Assembly (NCBI GenBank): GCA_934553255.1
Contig: CAKTEZ010000011.1
Location: forward strand, 1 to 47,306
Length of the DNA: 47,306 nt
Direction of reading: 5' to 3'
Source: an uncultured Oscillospiraceae bacterium
GTDB taxonomy: Bacteria > Bacillota > Clostridia > Oscillospirales > Oscillospiraceae
Below, in pieces: positions 33,794 through 43,555 of the stretch. Numbering within the stretch: position 1 is the stretch's first letter; every line of letters starts with the position of its first letter. Below the pieces are notes generated by a model. That model did no database searches, was not told the DNA's origin, and saw only the letters and a list, made by a program, of their open reading frames with translations. A program made the position numbers and the translations under genes.

Positions 33794-34614
33794 GCGGAAA
33801 AACCAGACTGGATGTGGCGCTCGTCGAGCGCGGCCTTGCCGAGACCCGCGCCAAGGCGCAGGCAAGCATCATGAGCGGCATCGTCTTTGTGGGCGGTCAG
33901 CGCTGCGACAAGGCGGGAACTCCCGTCGCCGCCGACGCGGTGATCGAGGTGCGCGGCCATGCGCTGCGCTATGTCAGCCGCGGCGGGCTGAAGCTGGAAA
34001 AGGCGATGACAGAGTTTCCCATCTCCCTCACGGACGCCGTGTGCGCCGACATCGGCGCGTCCACCGGCGGCTTCACCGACTGTATGCTGCAAAACGGCGC
34101 GAAAAAGGTCTACGCTGTGGATGTGGGCTACGGTCAGCTGGACTGGAAGCTTCGCAGCGACGCGCGCGTGGTGTGCATGGAGCGCACGAACGCCCGCTAC
34201 CTCACGCGCGAGCAGATCCCGGACGCGCTGGACTTTGTGTCCGTGGATGTGTCGTTTATCTCCCTAAAGCTTATTCTGCCCGCGCTCGCGGGGATTTTGA
34301 AGCCGGACGGCCACGCTGTCTGCCTCGTAAAGCCGCAGTTTGAGGCGGGGCGGGAAAAGGTCGGCAAAAAGGGCGTCGTGCGCGATCCGGCGGTGCATCG
34401 GGAGGTGTTGGAACACTTTCTGGAACACGCAAAGGAAAACAGCTTTGCAGTCCTTGGGCTGACCTACTCTCCCATTCGCGGACCGGAGGGGAACATCGAA
34501 TACCTCGGCTATCTCTCCCGCGCGGAGGAGGAGACGCCGCAGCACGACCTCCGCGCATTGGTCGAGGCGTCCCATGCGGCGCTGGAGGAAAAGAAGGTGG
34601 AAGCCGATGCTTAA
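33790..34614 (+). CDS. tlyA: TlyA family rRNA 2'-O-methyltransferase / hemolysin-like
   Basis: The 274-residue protein has an N-terminal S4 domain (1-60, TRLDVALVERGLAETRAKAQ) and a SAM-dependent methyltransferase fold (ADIGASTGGFTDCMLQNGA, later KPQFEAGREKVGKKGVV). TlyA proteins methylate ribosomal RNA in mycobacteria; the target here is not proven. The ATG overlaps the dxs stop. It overlaps nadK by 8 bases. Confidence 0.94.
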   Translation: MSGKTRLDVALVERGLAETRAKAQASIMSGIVFVGGQRCDKAGTPVAADAVIEVRGHALRYVSRGGLKLEKAMTEFPISLTDAVCADIGASTGGFTDCMLQNGAKKVYAVDVGYGQLDWKLRSDARVVCMERTNARYLTREQIPDALDFVSVDVSFISLKLILPALAGILKPDGHAVCLVKPQFEAGREKVGKKGVVRDPAVHREVLEHFLEHAKENSFAVLGLTYSPIRGPEGNIEYLGYLSRAEEETPQHDLRALVEASHAALEEKKVEADA

Positions 34615-35488
34615 AAAAGTGATACTCTGTCCGAACCCCTACCGCGACCGCGAGTTGACCGTCGCAAAGGAAGCCAAGCGCATTCTCGACGGCGTGGCTT
34701 GCCCAAACGTGGTCTGCGTTCCGTTCCGCAACGAGGAAAAGCCGGAGGGCTTCGGTCTGGACATTCGGCCGCTCCAGCAAGAGCTGCGCGGCGCGGACAT
34801 GATGATCGCCTTCGGCGGGGACGGTACGATCCTGCACCTTTCCAAGACTGCCGCGCACCGCGACATTCCGGTACTCGGCGTGAACCTCGGCTCGCTCGGC
34901 TTCATGGCGGAGCTGGAGCAGAAGGAGCTGCACCGCCTTGCCGAACTGGTCGAGCAGAAGTACGCCATCGAAAGCCGCATGATGCTCGATGTGAGCGTGA
35001 TCCGCGACGGGCGTACCATTTACTCCAATCTCGCGCTCAACGAAGCGGTCGTCACCCGCGGAGCGGTGTCGCGCGTGATCCGCGTGCATATCCTCACCGA
35101 ACAGGGGCGGCTGCTCGATGTGACGGGCGACGGCGTGATCGTCGCAAGCCCCACCGGCTCCACGGCGTACTCGCTCTCCGCGGGCGGTCCGGTGGTCGAG
35201 CCGACGGCGCGCAACCTCATCGTCAGCCCCATCTGCGCCCACAGCGTTCACGCCAATTCCTATGTTCTCTCGCCGGAGCGCATCGTCACGGTGCAGACGG
35301 AAAAGACCGGCTACAAGCCCATCTTTCTGTCTGTGGACGGCGGGCGGGCGTTCTCGCTAAAAAACGGCGACGCCGTGGAGATCCGGCAATCGAAATACGA
35401 CACCAAGCTCGTTCGCCTGTCGAACAAGAGCTTTTGTGACATCTTACTCAAGAAAATGCTGATGGGAGGGACCGAACATGAAGAATAA
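34607..35488 (+). CDS. nadK: NAD kinase
   Basis: It phosphorylates NAD to NADP. The 293-residue protein has the catalytic GGDGT motif (about 69-73, IAFGGDGTILH), LGVNLGSLGFMAE and the ATP-loop SPTGSTAYSLSAGGP. I chose ATG 34607, overlapping tlyA, because the family starts at this point; a longer in-frame ATG lies 33 bases inside tlyA. It overlaps argR by 11 bases. Confidence 0.96.
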   Translation: MLKKVILCPNPYRDRELTVAKEAKRILDGVACPNVVCVPFRNEEKPEGFGLDIRPLQQELRGADMMIAFGGDGTILHLSKTAAHRDIPVLGVNLGSLGFMAELEQKELHRLAELVEQKYAIESRMMLDVSVIRDGRTIYSNLALNEAVVTRGAVSRVIRVHILTEQGRLLDVTGDGVIVASPTGSTAYSLSAGGPVVEPTARNLIVSPICAHSVHANSYVLSPERIVTVQTEKTGYKPIFLSVDGGRAFSLKNGDAVEIRQSKYDTKLVRLSNKSFCDILLKKMLMGGTEHEE

Positions 35489-35930
35489 ACGGCAGGAGAA
35501 AATATTGCAGATCATTGCAGCCGAGCCGATCGAAACGCAGGAACAACTGCTGGAGCGGCTGCTCGCGCATGGAATCGAAAGCACGCAGGCGACCATTTCC
35601 CGCGACATCAAGCAACTCCACCTCATCAAGGAGCCGTTTGGGAGCGGCCGTTACCGTTACGCGGTGAGCGCACAGAAGATCAAGCTCAACTTCGCGGGGC
35701 GTATGCAGGTCATTCTGCGTGAGAGCATTCTCGGTGCGGACCGCGCGCAGAACCTTGTCGTGGTGAAGATGATGCCCGGACTCGGTCCCGCGGCGGGCGC
35801 GGCGTTTGACGGCATGGAGATCCATGCCGTGGTCGGCACGGTCAGCGGCGACGATACGGTGCTGGTCGTGCTGCGCGACGAGGCGAGCGCAGAGGAATTC
35901 TGCGCCGAGTTGAATGCCATGATCAAGTAA
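35478..35930 (+). CDS. argR: Arginine repressor ArgR
   Basis: This is a transcription factor that senses arginine as a hexamer. The 150-residue protein has an N-terminal winged helix (ETQEQLLERLLAHGIESTQATISRDIKQLHLIK) and a C-terminal arginine-binding oligomer domain (GMEIHAVVGTVSGDDTVLVVLRD). It is placed between nadK and recN as in Bacillus and clostridia. ATG 35478 has GGGAGGG upstream. Confidence 0.96.
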   Translation: MKNKRQEKILQIIAAEPIETQEQLLERLLAHGIESTQATISRDIKQLHLIKEPFGSGRYRYAVSAQKIKLNFAGRMQVILRESILGADRAQNLVVVKMMPGLGPAAGAAFDGMEIHAVVGTVSGDDTVLVVLRDEASAEEFCAELNAMIK

Positions 35931-35947
35931 AAAGGGAGGAAGCCGCG

Positions 35948-37630
35948 ATGCTTCAGCTTCTTCACATTGAGAATATCGCGGTCATCGAGCGTGCGGACAT
36001 CTCGTTCCACGCGGGCTTCAACGCGCTCACGGGCGAGACCGGCGCGGGCAAATCCATCGTCATCGATTCGCTCGGCGCGGTACTCGGCCAGCGCACCTCG
36101 CGCGACCTGATCCGCACCGGCGCGGCGAAGGCCTTCGTGAGCGCGGAGTTCGACGGCGTGGACCCCTCGCTTCCCATTCTTGCCGAGATGGGCGTCGAGC
36201 CGGAGGACGGTGTGCTGCTGCTCCAGCGCGACCTTTACGCCGATGGGAAGAACATCTGCCGCGCGAACGGACGGCCCATCACAGTCGCCCAGCTTCGCGC
36301 GCTGGGGACGAGCCTTTTGAATATCCACGGCCAGCACGAGGGGACGCAGCTGCTCGACGAGGAGCAGCACATGGCGTACCTCGACCGCTTCGGCCGCGTG
36401 GACGAATTGTTGGGCGCATACGCGGAACACTACCGCACGGTGCGCGAAACGCAGCGTCAGATCGACGCCCTGCAAATGGACGAGGCGGAGAAGGCGCGGC
36501 GCGTGGATATGCTGCGCCATCAGATCGCCGAGCTGGAGCGCGCCGAGCTGCGCGCGGGCGAGGAGGAGGAGCTTTTGGCGCGTCGCAGCCTGCTGCGAAA
36601 CGCCGAGAAGTTCATGGACGCCTTCGCCGCGGCGGACTACGCGCTCTCGGGCGGGGACGACGGTCTCGGCGCGGCGAGCCAGCTGAAAAACGCGGAGAAC
36701 GCGCTGCGCGGCGTGCGTGCGCTCGGCGCGCGCTTTGAGGAACTGTACGCGCGGCTGGAGAGCGTCTATTCGGATGTGTACGACCTTGCCGAGACCGTGC
36801 GCGACCTGCGCGGGGAGTTGGATTTCTCTCCGCAGGAGCTGGACGCGGTGGAGAGCCGCGCCGACCTGCTCTACCGGCTGAAGAAGAAATACGGCGCGAC
36901 GGTCGAGGATATGCTCGACTATCTTGACCGCAGCCGCAAAGAGCTGGACAAGATCGAGTATGCGGACGACCGCATTGCGCAGCTTCAGGGGACGCTTGCC
37001 AAGCAGGAAAAGGAAATGACGGCCGCGGCGCGCGTGCTTTCCGACGCGCGCAAGGCGGCGGCAAAGGCGCTGGAGGAGCGCATTCTGCACGAGCTGCGCG
37101 AGTTGGATATGGGCAAGGTCCGTTTCTTCATTGAATTCACCGAGAAAGCGCCGGACGCGAACGGCATCGACGCGGTGCGCTTTCTGATGAGCGCAAATGT
37201 GGGCGAGGAATTAAAGCCCATTCACAAGATCGCCTCCGGCGGCGAACTGGCGCGCATCATGCTCGCGCTCAAAAATGTCCTCGCCGAGCAGGACCATGTG
37301 ATGACCATGGTGTTCGACGAGGTGGACACCGGCGTTTCGGGCCGCGCCGCCCAGCGCGTGGCGGAAAAAATGGCGAAGCTCTCCCGCTCGCGGCAGGTCC
37401 TGTGCGTCACGCATCTACCGCAGCTTGCGGCGATGGCGGACACGCACTTCTCCGTGGAAAAGGGTGAGGAGGACGGCCGCACCTTTACGCGCGTCGCGCA
37501 GCTTGACCGCACGCAGCGCCGTGCGGAGCTCTCGCGTCTGACCGGCGGGGCAGAGGTGACCGAAACGCAGCTGCGCGGCGCGGAGGAGATGCTCTCCGCC
37601 GCCGAGAATTTCAAGCGCACGGCGCTTTAA
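35948..37630 (+). CDS. recN: DNA repair protein RecN
   Basis: This SMC-like ATPase acts early in double-strand-break repair. The 560-residue protein has Walker A GETGAGKS at about 29-36, a long coiled-coil middle (about 150-370), the signature ASGGELARIMLALK and Walker B MVFDEVDTGVSGRAAQ. Length is normal. ATG 35948 follows GGGAGGA, 17 bases after argR. The gene's stop lies 12 bases before the next promoter. Confidence 0.97.
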   Translation: MLQLLHIENIAVIERADISFHAGFNALTGETGAGKSIVIDSLGAVLGQRTSRDLIRTGAAKAFVSAEFDGVDPSLPILAEMGVEPEDGVLLLQRDLYADGKNICRANGRPITVAQLRALGTSLLNIHGQHEGTQLLDEEQHMAYLDRFGRVDELLGAYAEHYRTVRETQRQIDALQMDEAEKARRVDMLRHQIAELERAELRAGEEEELLARRSLLRNAEKFMDAFAAADYALSGGDDGLGAASQLKNAENALRGVRALGARFEELYARLESVYSDVYDLAETVRDLRGELDFSPQELDAVESRADLLYRLKKKYGATVEDMLDYLDRSRKELDKIEYADDRIAQLQGTLAKQEKEMTAAARVLSDARKAAAKALEERILHELRELDMGKVRFFIEFTEKAPDANGIDAVRFLMSANVGEELKPIHKIASGGELARIMLALKNVLAEQDHVMTMVFDEVDTGVSGRAAQRVAEKMAKLSRSRQVLCVTHLPQLAAMADTHFSVEKGEEDGRTFTRVAQLDRTQRRAELSRLTGGAEVTETQLRGAEEMLSAAENFKRTAL

Positions 37631-37642
37631 CGCAAAAAAGAA

Positions 37643-37671
37643 TTGCATTTTTTGCCGCATGGCATTACAAT
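37643..37671 (+). promoter_or_regulatory. Promoter of the M28-like gene and tyrS
   Basis: TTGCAT (37643-37648), 17 bases, TACAAT (37666-37671), about 35 bases before ATG 37706. Confidence 0.6.
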
Positions 37672-37705
37672 ATCAGTCTACGACATGAAAAAAGGACGGC
37701 TGCCC

Positions 37706-38632
37706 ATGAACCGCTACGCACAGCGCATCGCGCGGGACTATCCCGTGCGGCGCAAGGCTCAGGAAAAAGAGAATATACGCGCTTACCTGATCGGACAGCT
37801 TCGCGCGCTCGGGTACGACGCGCGGCTCGACGACTGCGGCAGGGCGGTGAATGTCATCGCCGGCGATCCGGAGCGCGCGCGGATATTCTACGCCGCGCAC
37901 TACGATACCGGTCTGCACGAGCTGCTGCCGCCCATCATCTGTCCGACGCGGCCCGCGACCTATGCGCTCTATCAGGCGCTCACGCCTCTGCTGGCGCTGC
38001 TGGGAAGCTTTGCGCTCTCCGTCGGCGTAACATTCGCGCTGAACCTGCCGAACATAACGCTGCCGCTTTTTATCGTCCTGCTGCTCGGCGCGCTGGCGTA
38101 TCTGCGGTTTGGTCCGGCGGAGCAGAACAACCTCAACGACAACACCTCCGGCATCGCCGCGCTGCTGGAAACGGCGGAGGCACTCACGCCGCGCTACCGC
38201 GGCGACATCTGCTTCCTTTTCCTCGACGGCGGCAGCGGCAGCATGCAGGGCGCCAAGGGCTTCCGAGCGAAGTATCCGAGCGCCAAGGAAAAGCCCGTTA
38301 TCTGCCTCGATAGCGTGGGCAGCGGGGACGAGCTGCTGATCCTGCCGGGCAAGGGCGCGCGTTGGAACGGCGAGCTGCTCGATGCGATCAACGCAAGCTT
38401 TGAAAACACCGAACGCAAAACCTGCTACGACAAGGTGGACGGGCTTGTGTATTACCCCTCGGACAACCGTGCGTTCAAGCAGGGCGTTGCCGTCTGCGCG
38501 GTGCGCCATGTCAAGGGCTTTGGACGCATCGCCTGTCCGACGGGAAAGGACAACATCATGGACGACGAAAATCTGAACCTTCTGCGCGACGGTCTGGTGA
38601 GACTTGCCGCGGCGTATCAAATCAAAAAGTAA
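37706..38632 (+). CDS. M28-peptidase-like membrane protein with degenerate active site
   Basis: The 308-residue protein follows the layout of an M28 zinc aminopeptidase. An HxD pair is seen in YAAHYDTG (about 61-68), a bridging Asp in LNDNTSG (about 147-153) and an Asp in LDSVGSGDE. Where the family has the catalytic Glu-Glu, it reads LDGGSGSMQGAKGF, and the final His-Thr-x-x-Asp region reads CPTGKDNI, so the general base and the last zinc-ligand His seem lost. Two membrane helices (about 92-113 and 115-135) are inserted between the HxD and LNDN motifs. I chose ATG 37706 after AAAGGA. It precedes tyrS by 16 bases. Likely inactive as a peptidase. Confidence 0.7.
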   Translation: MNRYAQRIARDYPVRRKAQEKENIRAYLIGQLRALGYDARLDDCGRAVNVIAGDPERARIFYAAHYDTGLHELLPPIICPTRPATYALYQALTPLLALLGSFALSVGVTFALNLPNITLPLFIVLLLGALAYLRFGPAEQNNLNDNTSGIAALLETAEALTPRYRGDICFLFLDGGSGSMQGAKGFRAKYPSAKEKPVICLDSVGSGDELLILPGKGARWNGELLDAINASFENTERKTCYDKVDGLVYYPSDNRAFKQGVAVCAVRHVKGFGRIACPTGKDNIMDDENLNLLRDGLVRLAAAYQIKK

Positions 38633-38648
38633 ACGGGAGAATATAAAA

Positions 38649-39875
38649 ATGGGTATTTACGAAGAACTGCAGGCGCGCGGACTGATCGCGCAGGTCACGA
38701 ACGAGCCGGAGATCCGCGAAATGGTCAACAACGGCAAGGCGACCTTCTACATCGGCTTTGACCCGACGGCGGACAGCCTGCATGTCGGTCACTTCATGGC
38801 GCTGTGCCTGATGAAGCGCCTGCAGATGGCGGGCAACCGCCCCGTCGTCCTCGTCGGCGGCGGCACGGGCTACATCGGCGACCCCTCCGGACGCAGCGAT
38901 ATGCGAAGCATGATGACGCCGGAGACCATTCAGCACAACTGCGACTGCTTCAAAAAGCAGATGGAGCGCTTCATCGACTTCGGCGAAGGCAAGGCCATCA
39001 TGGTCAACAACGCCGACTGGCTCTTAAAGCTCAATTACATCGAGCTGCTGCGCGAGGTGGGCGCCTGCTTCAGCGTCAACAATATGCTCCGCGCCGAGTG
39101 CTACAAGCAGCGTATGGAAAAGGGTCTGAGCTTCCTTGAGTTCAACTACATGATCATGCAGTCCTACGACTTCTATTACCTCTTCCAGCACTACGGCTGC
39201 AATATGCAGTTCGGCGGCGACGACCAGTGGAGCAATATGCTCGGCGGCACGGAGCTGATCCGCAGGAAGCTCGGCAAGGACGCGCACGCCATGACCATCA
39301 CGCTGCTGATGAACAGCGAGGGCAAGAAGATGGGCAAGACCGCCAGCGGCGCGGTGTGGCTCGACCCGAACAAGACAAGCCCCTACGACTTCTACCAGTA
39401 TTGGCGCAATGTCGGCGACGCGGATGTTTTGAAGTGCATCCGTATGCTGACCTTCCTGCCGCTTGAGCAGATCGATGAGATGGACAAGTGGGAGGGCAGC
39501 CAGCTCAATCGCGCCAAGGAGATCCTTGCCTATGAACTCACCGCGCTCGTCCACGGCGAGGAGGAGGCGAAGAAGGCGGAGGACGCGGCGAAGGCTCTCT
39601 TTGGCGCGGGCGGCGACAGCGCCCATATGCCCACCACCACGCTCACGGACGCCGACTTTGAAAACGGCGGCGTCAACATTCTTTCTTTGCTCGTCACCAT
39701 GGGGCTTTGCGCCAGCCGCGGCGAGGCGCGCCGTCTCGTTCAGCAGGGCGGCATCGTCGTGGACGAGAAAAAGGTCGAGAGCATCGACGAGACGATCCCG
39801 CAGGAGAAGTTCTCCGGTGAGGGCGTCCTGATTCGCAAGGGCAAGAAGGTCTTCCACAAGGTCATTATCCAGTAA
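38649..39875 (+). CDS. tyrS: Tyrosyl-tRNA synthetase
   Basis: This class I synthetase charges tRNA-Tyr. The 408-residue protein has the HIGH-type motif HVGH (about 46-49, DSLHVGHFMAL), the tyrosine-binding YDFYYLFQHYGC region, the KMSKS-type loop KKMGKTASG and a C-terminal S4 domain (LCASRGEARRLVQQGGIVVDEKK). No T-box leader is present, because the start is only 16 bases after the preceding stop. Confidence 0.97.
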   Translation: MGIYEELQARGLIAQVTNEPEIREMVNNGKATFYIGFDPTADSLHVGHFMALCLMKRLQMAGNRPVVLVGGGTGYIGDPSGRSDMRSMMTPETIQHNCDCFKKQMERFIDFGEGKAIMVNNADWLLKLNYIELLREVGACFSVNNMLRAECYKQRMEKGLSFLEFNYMIMQSYDFYYLFQHYGCNMQFGGDDQWSNMLGGTELIRRKLGKDAHAMTITLLMNSEGKKMGKTASGAVWLDPNKTSPYDFYQYWRNVGDADVLKCIRMLTFLPLEQIDEMDKWEGSQLNRAKEILAYELTALVHGEEEAKKAEDAAKALFGAGGDSAHMPTTTLTDADFENGGVNILSLLVTMGLCASRGEARRLVQQGGIVVDEKKVESIDETIPQEKFSGEGVLIRKGKKVFHKVIIQ

Positions 39876-39905
39876 AGCAGACACCGGCAGGGAGGAGGAC
39901 ACGCC

Positions 39906-40418
39906 ATGCGGATACTCGGCATCGACCCGGGGCTTGCCATCGTCGGCTTCGGCCTGATCGAGGCGGAGGCGGGGAAAACGCAGATGCTCCAGTATGGGGC
40001 GATCACCACGCCCGCGGGGCTTCCGCTCGCCGCACGGCTCGTGCAGCTTGAGCGCGACACGGAGGAGCTGCTCGCGCAGCTCCGGCCGGACGCTATCGCC
40101 ATCGAGGAGCTGTTCTTCTCCAATAACATCACCACCGGCATCGCCGTGGCGCACGCGCGCGGCATTCTGCTCTGCACGGCTGCCAAGAGCGGCATTCCGC
40201 TCTATGAGTACACGCCCATGCAGGTCAAGCAGGCGGTCGTCGGCTACGGTCTCGCCGAAAAGCGGCAGGTGATGGATATGGTCAGACGGCTTCTGAAGCT
40301 TCGTGCCGTCCCGCGTCCCGACGACGCGGCGGACGCGCTCGCCATTGCCATCTGCCACGCGCGCAGCGCGACCTCGCTGCTCGCGCGCACGCAGAACGGC
40401 GTCAAGCAAACGGTCTGA
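39906..40418 (+). CDS. ruvC: Holliday junction resolvase RuvC
   Basis: This endonuclease cuts Holliday junctions at the end of recombination. The 170-residue protein keeps the acidic residues: D7 in GIDPGLA, E67/E68 in AIEELFF, and the DDAADALAIA cluster near 140. ATG 39906 has GGGAGGAGG upstream. It precedes ruvA by 16 bases. Confidence 0.97.
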   Translation: MRILGIDPGLAIVGFGLIEAEAGKTQMLQYGAITTPAGLPLAARLVQLERDTEELLAQLRPDAIAIEELFFSNNITTGIAVAHARGILLCTAAKSGIPLYEYTPMQVKQAVVGYGLAEKRQVMDMVRRLLKLRAVPRPDDAADALAIAICHARSATSLLARTQNGVKQTV

Positions 40419-40434
40419 AAAGGGGGAAGGCTCC

Positions 40435-41034
40435 ATATTCTATTATGTGGAAGGAACGGTCGCGCATGTCGAGCCGTACCTCGCAGTCATTGACTGCGGC
40501 GGCGTGGGCTACGCCTGTCGCACGACGAACCGCACCATCAGTCAGCTCAAGAAAGGTGAAGCAAAACGCCTTTACACTTATTTGAATGTTGGCGACGGCA
40601 TTTTTGAACTCTACGGCTTTGCCACCGAGCAGGAACTCAATAGCTTCAAGCTGCTCATCGGCGTATCCGGCGTGGGTCCGAAGGCGGCGCTCGCCATCCT
40701 CTCCGTCGGTACGCCGGAACATCTGACGATGGCGGTCATCACGGGGGACGAAAAGGCGTTGACCGCCGCGCCCGGCGTGGGCAAGAAGCTTGCCCAGCGC
40801 ATTCTTCTGGAATTAAAGGACAAGATTGCCAAGGAAACGCAGGAGATCGGCCAGCCGACCTCGGCCGGCGGCGTGGCGCTCGGCAGCGGGAGCAAGGCGG
40901 CGGAGGCCGCCGCGGCGCTCGCGGTCCTCGGCTATACGCAGCAGGATATTTCCACCGCGCTCAAGGGCGTGGATGTGGAGGCTCTGCCGCTCGAGGAGAT
41001 CGTGCGCCAGAGCCTGAAGAAAATGGTGAAGTAA
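40435..41034 (+). CDS. ruvA: Holliday junction helicase subunit RuvA, apparent AUA start
   Basis: RuvA binds four-way junctions and guides RuvB. Starting at ATA 40435 the 199-residue protein reads (M)FYYVEGTVAHVEPYLAVIDCGG, aligning exactly with the usual RuvA N-terminus (MFYYxxG). No ATG, GTG or TTG occurs at that place; the nearest is GTG 40447, four codons in. AGGGGGAAGG lies 6-10 bases before the ATA, well placed, but 18 or more before the GTG. HhH motifs (LIGVSGVGPKAALAIL and APGVGKKLAQRILLELKDK) and the C-terminal RuvB-binding domain are intact. So I call an AUA start. Confidence 0.9.
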   Translation: MFYYVEGTVAHVEPYLAVIDCGGVGYACRTTNRTISQLKKGEAKRLYTYLNVGDGIFELYGFATEQELNSFKLLIGVSGVGPKAALAILSVGTPEHLTMAVITGDEKALTAAPGVGKKLAQRILLELKDKIAKETQEIGQPTSAGGVALGSGSKAAEAAAALAVLGYTQQDISTALKGVDVEALPLEEIVRQSLKKMVK

Positions 41035-41055
41035 CGGCGAAGGGGAGGCAGCGAG

Positions 41056-42114
<1,059 letters not shown>

Positions 42115-42136
42115 TTCTGTAAGGAGACATTCGTTT

Positions 42137-43486
42137 ATGGGTAAACTCTTTGGGACCGACGGCATTCGCGGCGTCGTGGGCGAAAATCTGACCGTCGAAC
42201 TGGCATTCCACACCGGTCAAGCCATCGCCGCCGTTTTGAAAGAAGAAAAGGGGAGAGCTCCTCTCATCACCATCGGCAAGGACACGCGCATCTCCTCCGA
42301 TATGCTCGAGTCCGCGCTCATCTGCGGCATCTGCTCCGTCGGCGGCGGCGTGATGCCCTTCGGCGTGCTGCCGACGCCCGCCGTTGCGTACCTGACCGTT
42401 CTCAAGGGCGCGGACGCGGGCATCGTCATCTCCGCGAGCCACAATCCCTTTGAACACAACGGCATCAAGGTGTTCAACGAACAGGGATACAAACTTCCCG
42501 ACGCGACGGAGGCGAAGATCGAGGCGAAGATCCTCTCCGGCGAGTCCATTCCCGTTGCGACCCGCGGCGAGATCGGCGTGCTGCACCACGGTTTGAAGCA
42601 GAGCAAGCAGGAGTATATCCATCATCTTGCCTCCACCATCGACGCCGACCTCTCCGGTCTGCGTATTCTGGTGGACTGCGCGAACGGCGCGTCCAGCACC
42701 ACCGCGCCGGAGCTGTTCGGCCGCTTCAAGTGCTATGTGGACTTCATTCACCGCGAGCCGAACGGCACGAACATCAACGACCATTGCGGCTCGACGCATT
42801 TGGAAAGCCTCGGTCAGCGCGTCGTGGCGGGGAAGTACGACATCGGCGTGGCGTTCGACGGCGACGCCGACCGCTGCCTGATGGTCGATGAGCTGGGTCA
42901 TGAGATCGACGGCGATATGATCATGGCGGTCTGCGGCGCGTATATGAAGCGCTGCGGCAAGCTCGACGGCAACACCATCGTCGCCACCGTTATGAGCAAC
43001 CTCGGCCTGCACGAATTCTGCGGGAAGAACGGCATCGACCTCGTCTGCACCGATGTCGGCGACCGCAATGTGCTGGAGAAAATGAACGAGTGCGGCTACC
43101 GTCTCGGCGGCGAGCAGTCGGGTCACATGATCTTCACCGAGTTCGCCACCACCGGCGACGGCCAGCTCTCCGCGCTCCAGTTCCTGCAGATCCTCGCGCT
43201 CTCCGGAAAGAGCGCGTCCGTCCTCACCGCGGACTGCCCGCAGTACCCGCAGGTGCTGCTCAATGTCGCCGTCAGCCACGACCGCGGCGTGAAGGACGCC
43301 ATCATGGCGAGCGACGCGCTCAAGACCGCCATCGCGGACGAGGAGAAGTTCCTGCGCGGCGAGGGCCGCATTCTCGTCCGTCCCTCCGGCACGGAGGCGC
43401 TCATCCGCGTCATGGTCGAGGCTAAGACGGAAAGCAACGCCCGTCTGGTCGCGGAGCGGCTGGTGAAACTCATCAAATCGCTCTAA
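42137..43486 (+). CDS. glmM: Phosphoglucosamine mutase
   Basis: It converts glucosamine-6-phosphate to glucosamine-1-phosphate for UDP-GlcNAc, the peptidoglycan precursor. The 449-residue protein starts MGKLFGTDGIRGVVGE, has the active-site Ser in ISASHNPFEHNGIK (about 99-112), the magnesium loop DGDADRC and the C-terminal RPSGTEALIRVMVE phosphate loop. ATG 42137 follows AAGGAG. It ends the ruv-glmM group. Confidence 0.98.
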   Translation: MGKLFGTDGIRGVVGENLTVELAFHTGQAIAAVLKEEKGRAPLITIGKDTRISSDMLESALICGICSVGGGVMPFGVLPTPAVAYLTVLKGADAGIVISASHNPFEHNGIKVFNEQGYKLPDATEAKIEAKILSGESIPVATRGEIGVLHHGLKQSKQEYIHHLASTIDADLSGLRILVDCANGASSTTAPELFGRFKCYVDFIHREPNGTNINDHCGSTHLESLGQRVVAGKYDIGVAFDGDADRCLMVDELGHEIDGDMIMAVCGAYMKRCGKLDGNTIVATVMSNLGLHEFCGKNGIDLVCTDVGDRNVLEKMNECGYRLGGEQSGHMIFTEFATTGDGQLSALQFLQILALSGKSASVLTADCPQYPQVLLNVAVSHDRGVKDAIMASDALKTAIADEEKFLRGEGRILVRPSGTEALIRVMVEAKTESNARLVAERLVKLIKSL

Positions 43487-43520
43487 TTTTATCTTTTTCC
43501 CAGTTTATTTTCGTAAATAC

Positions 43521-43550
43521 TTGACAAATTGCATAAGGTGCAGGTATAAT
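43521..43550 (+). promoter_or_regulatory. Consensus SigA promoter abutting the SigH-like gene
   Basis: TTGACA (43521-43526), 18 bases, TATAAT (43545-43550). Transcription would begin near 43556-43558, at or just inside the first ATG of the gene, leaving no room for a ribosome site. Confidence 0.75.
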
Positions 43551-43555
43551 GCAGT

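Noticed and set aside
38633..38648. T-box leader for tyrS
   Set aside because: Only 16 bases separate tyrS from the preceding stop, so no leader fits.
42115..42136. glmS-type ribozyme or riboswitch before glmM
   Set aside because: Only 22 bases are available and they contain just a ribosome site.
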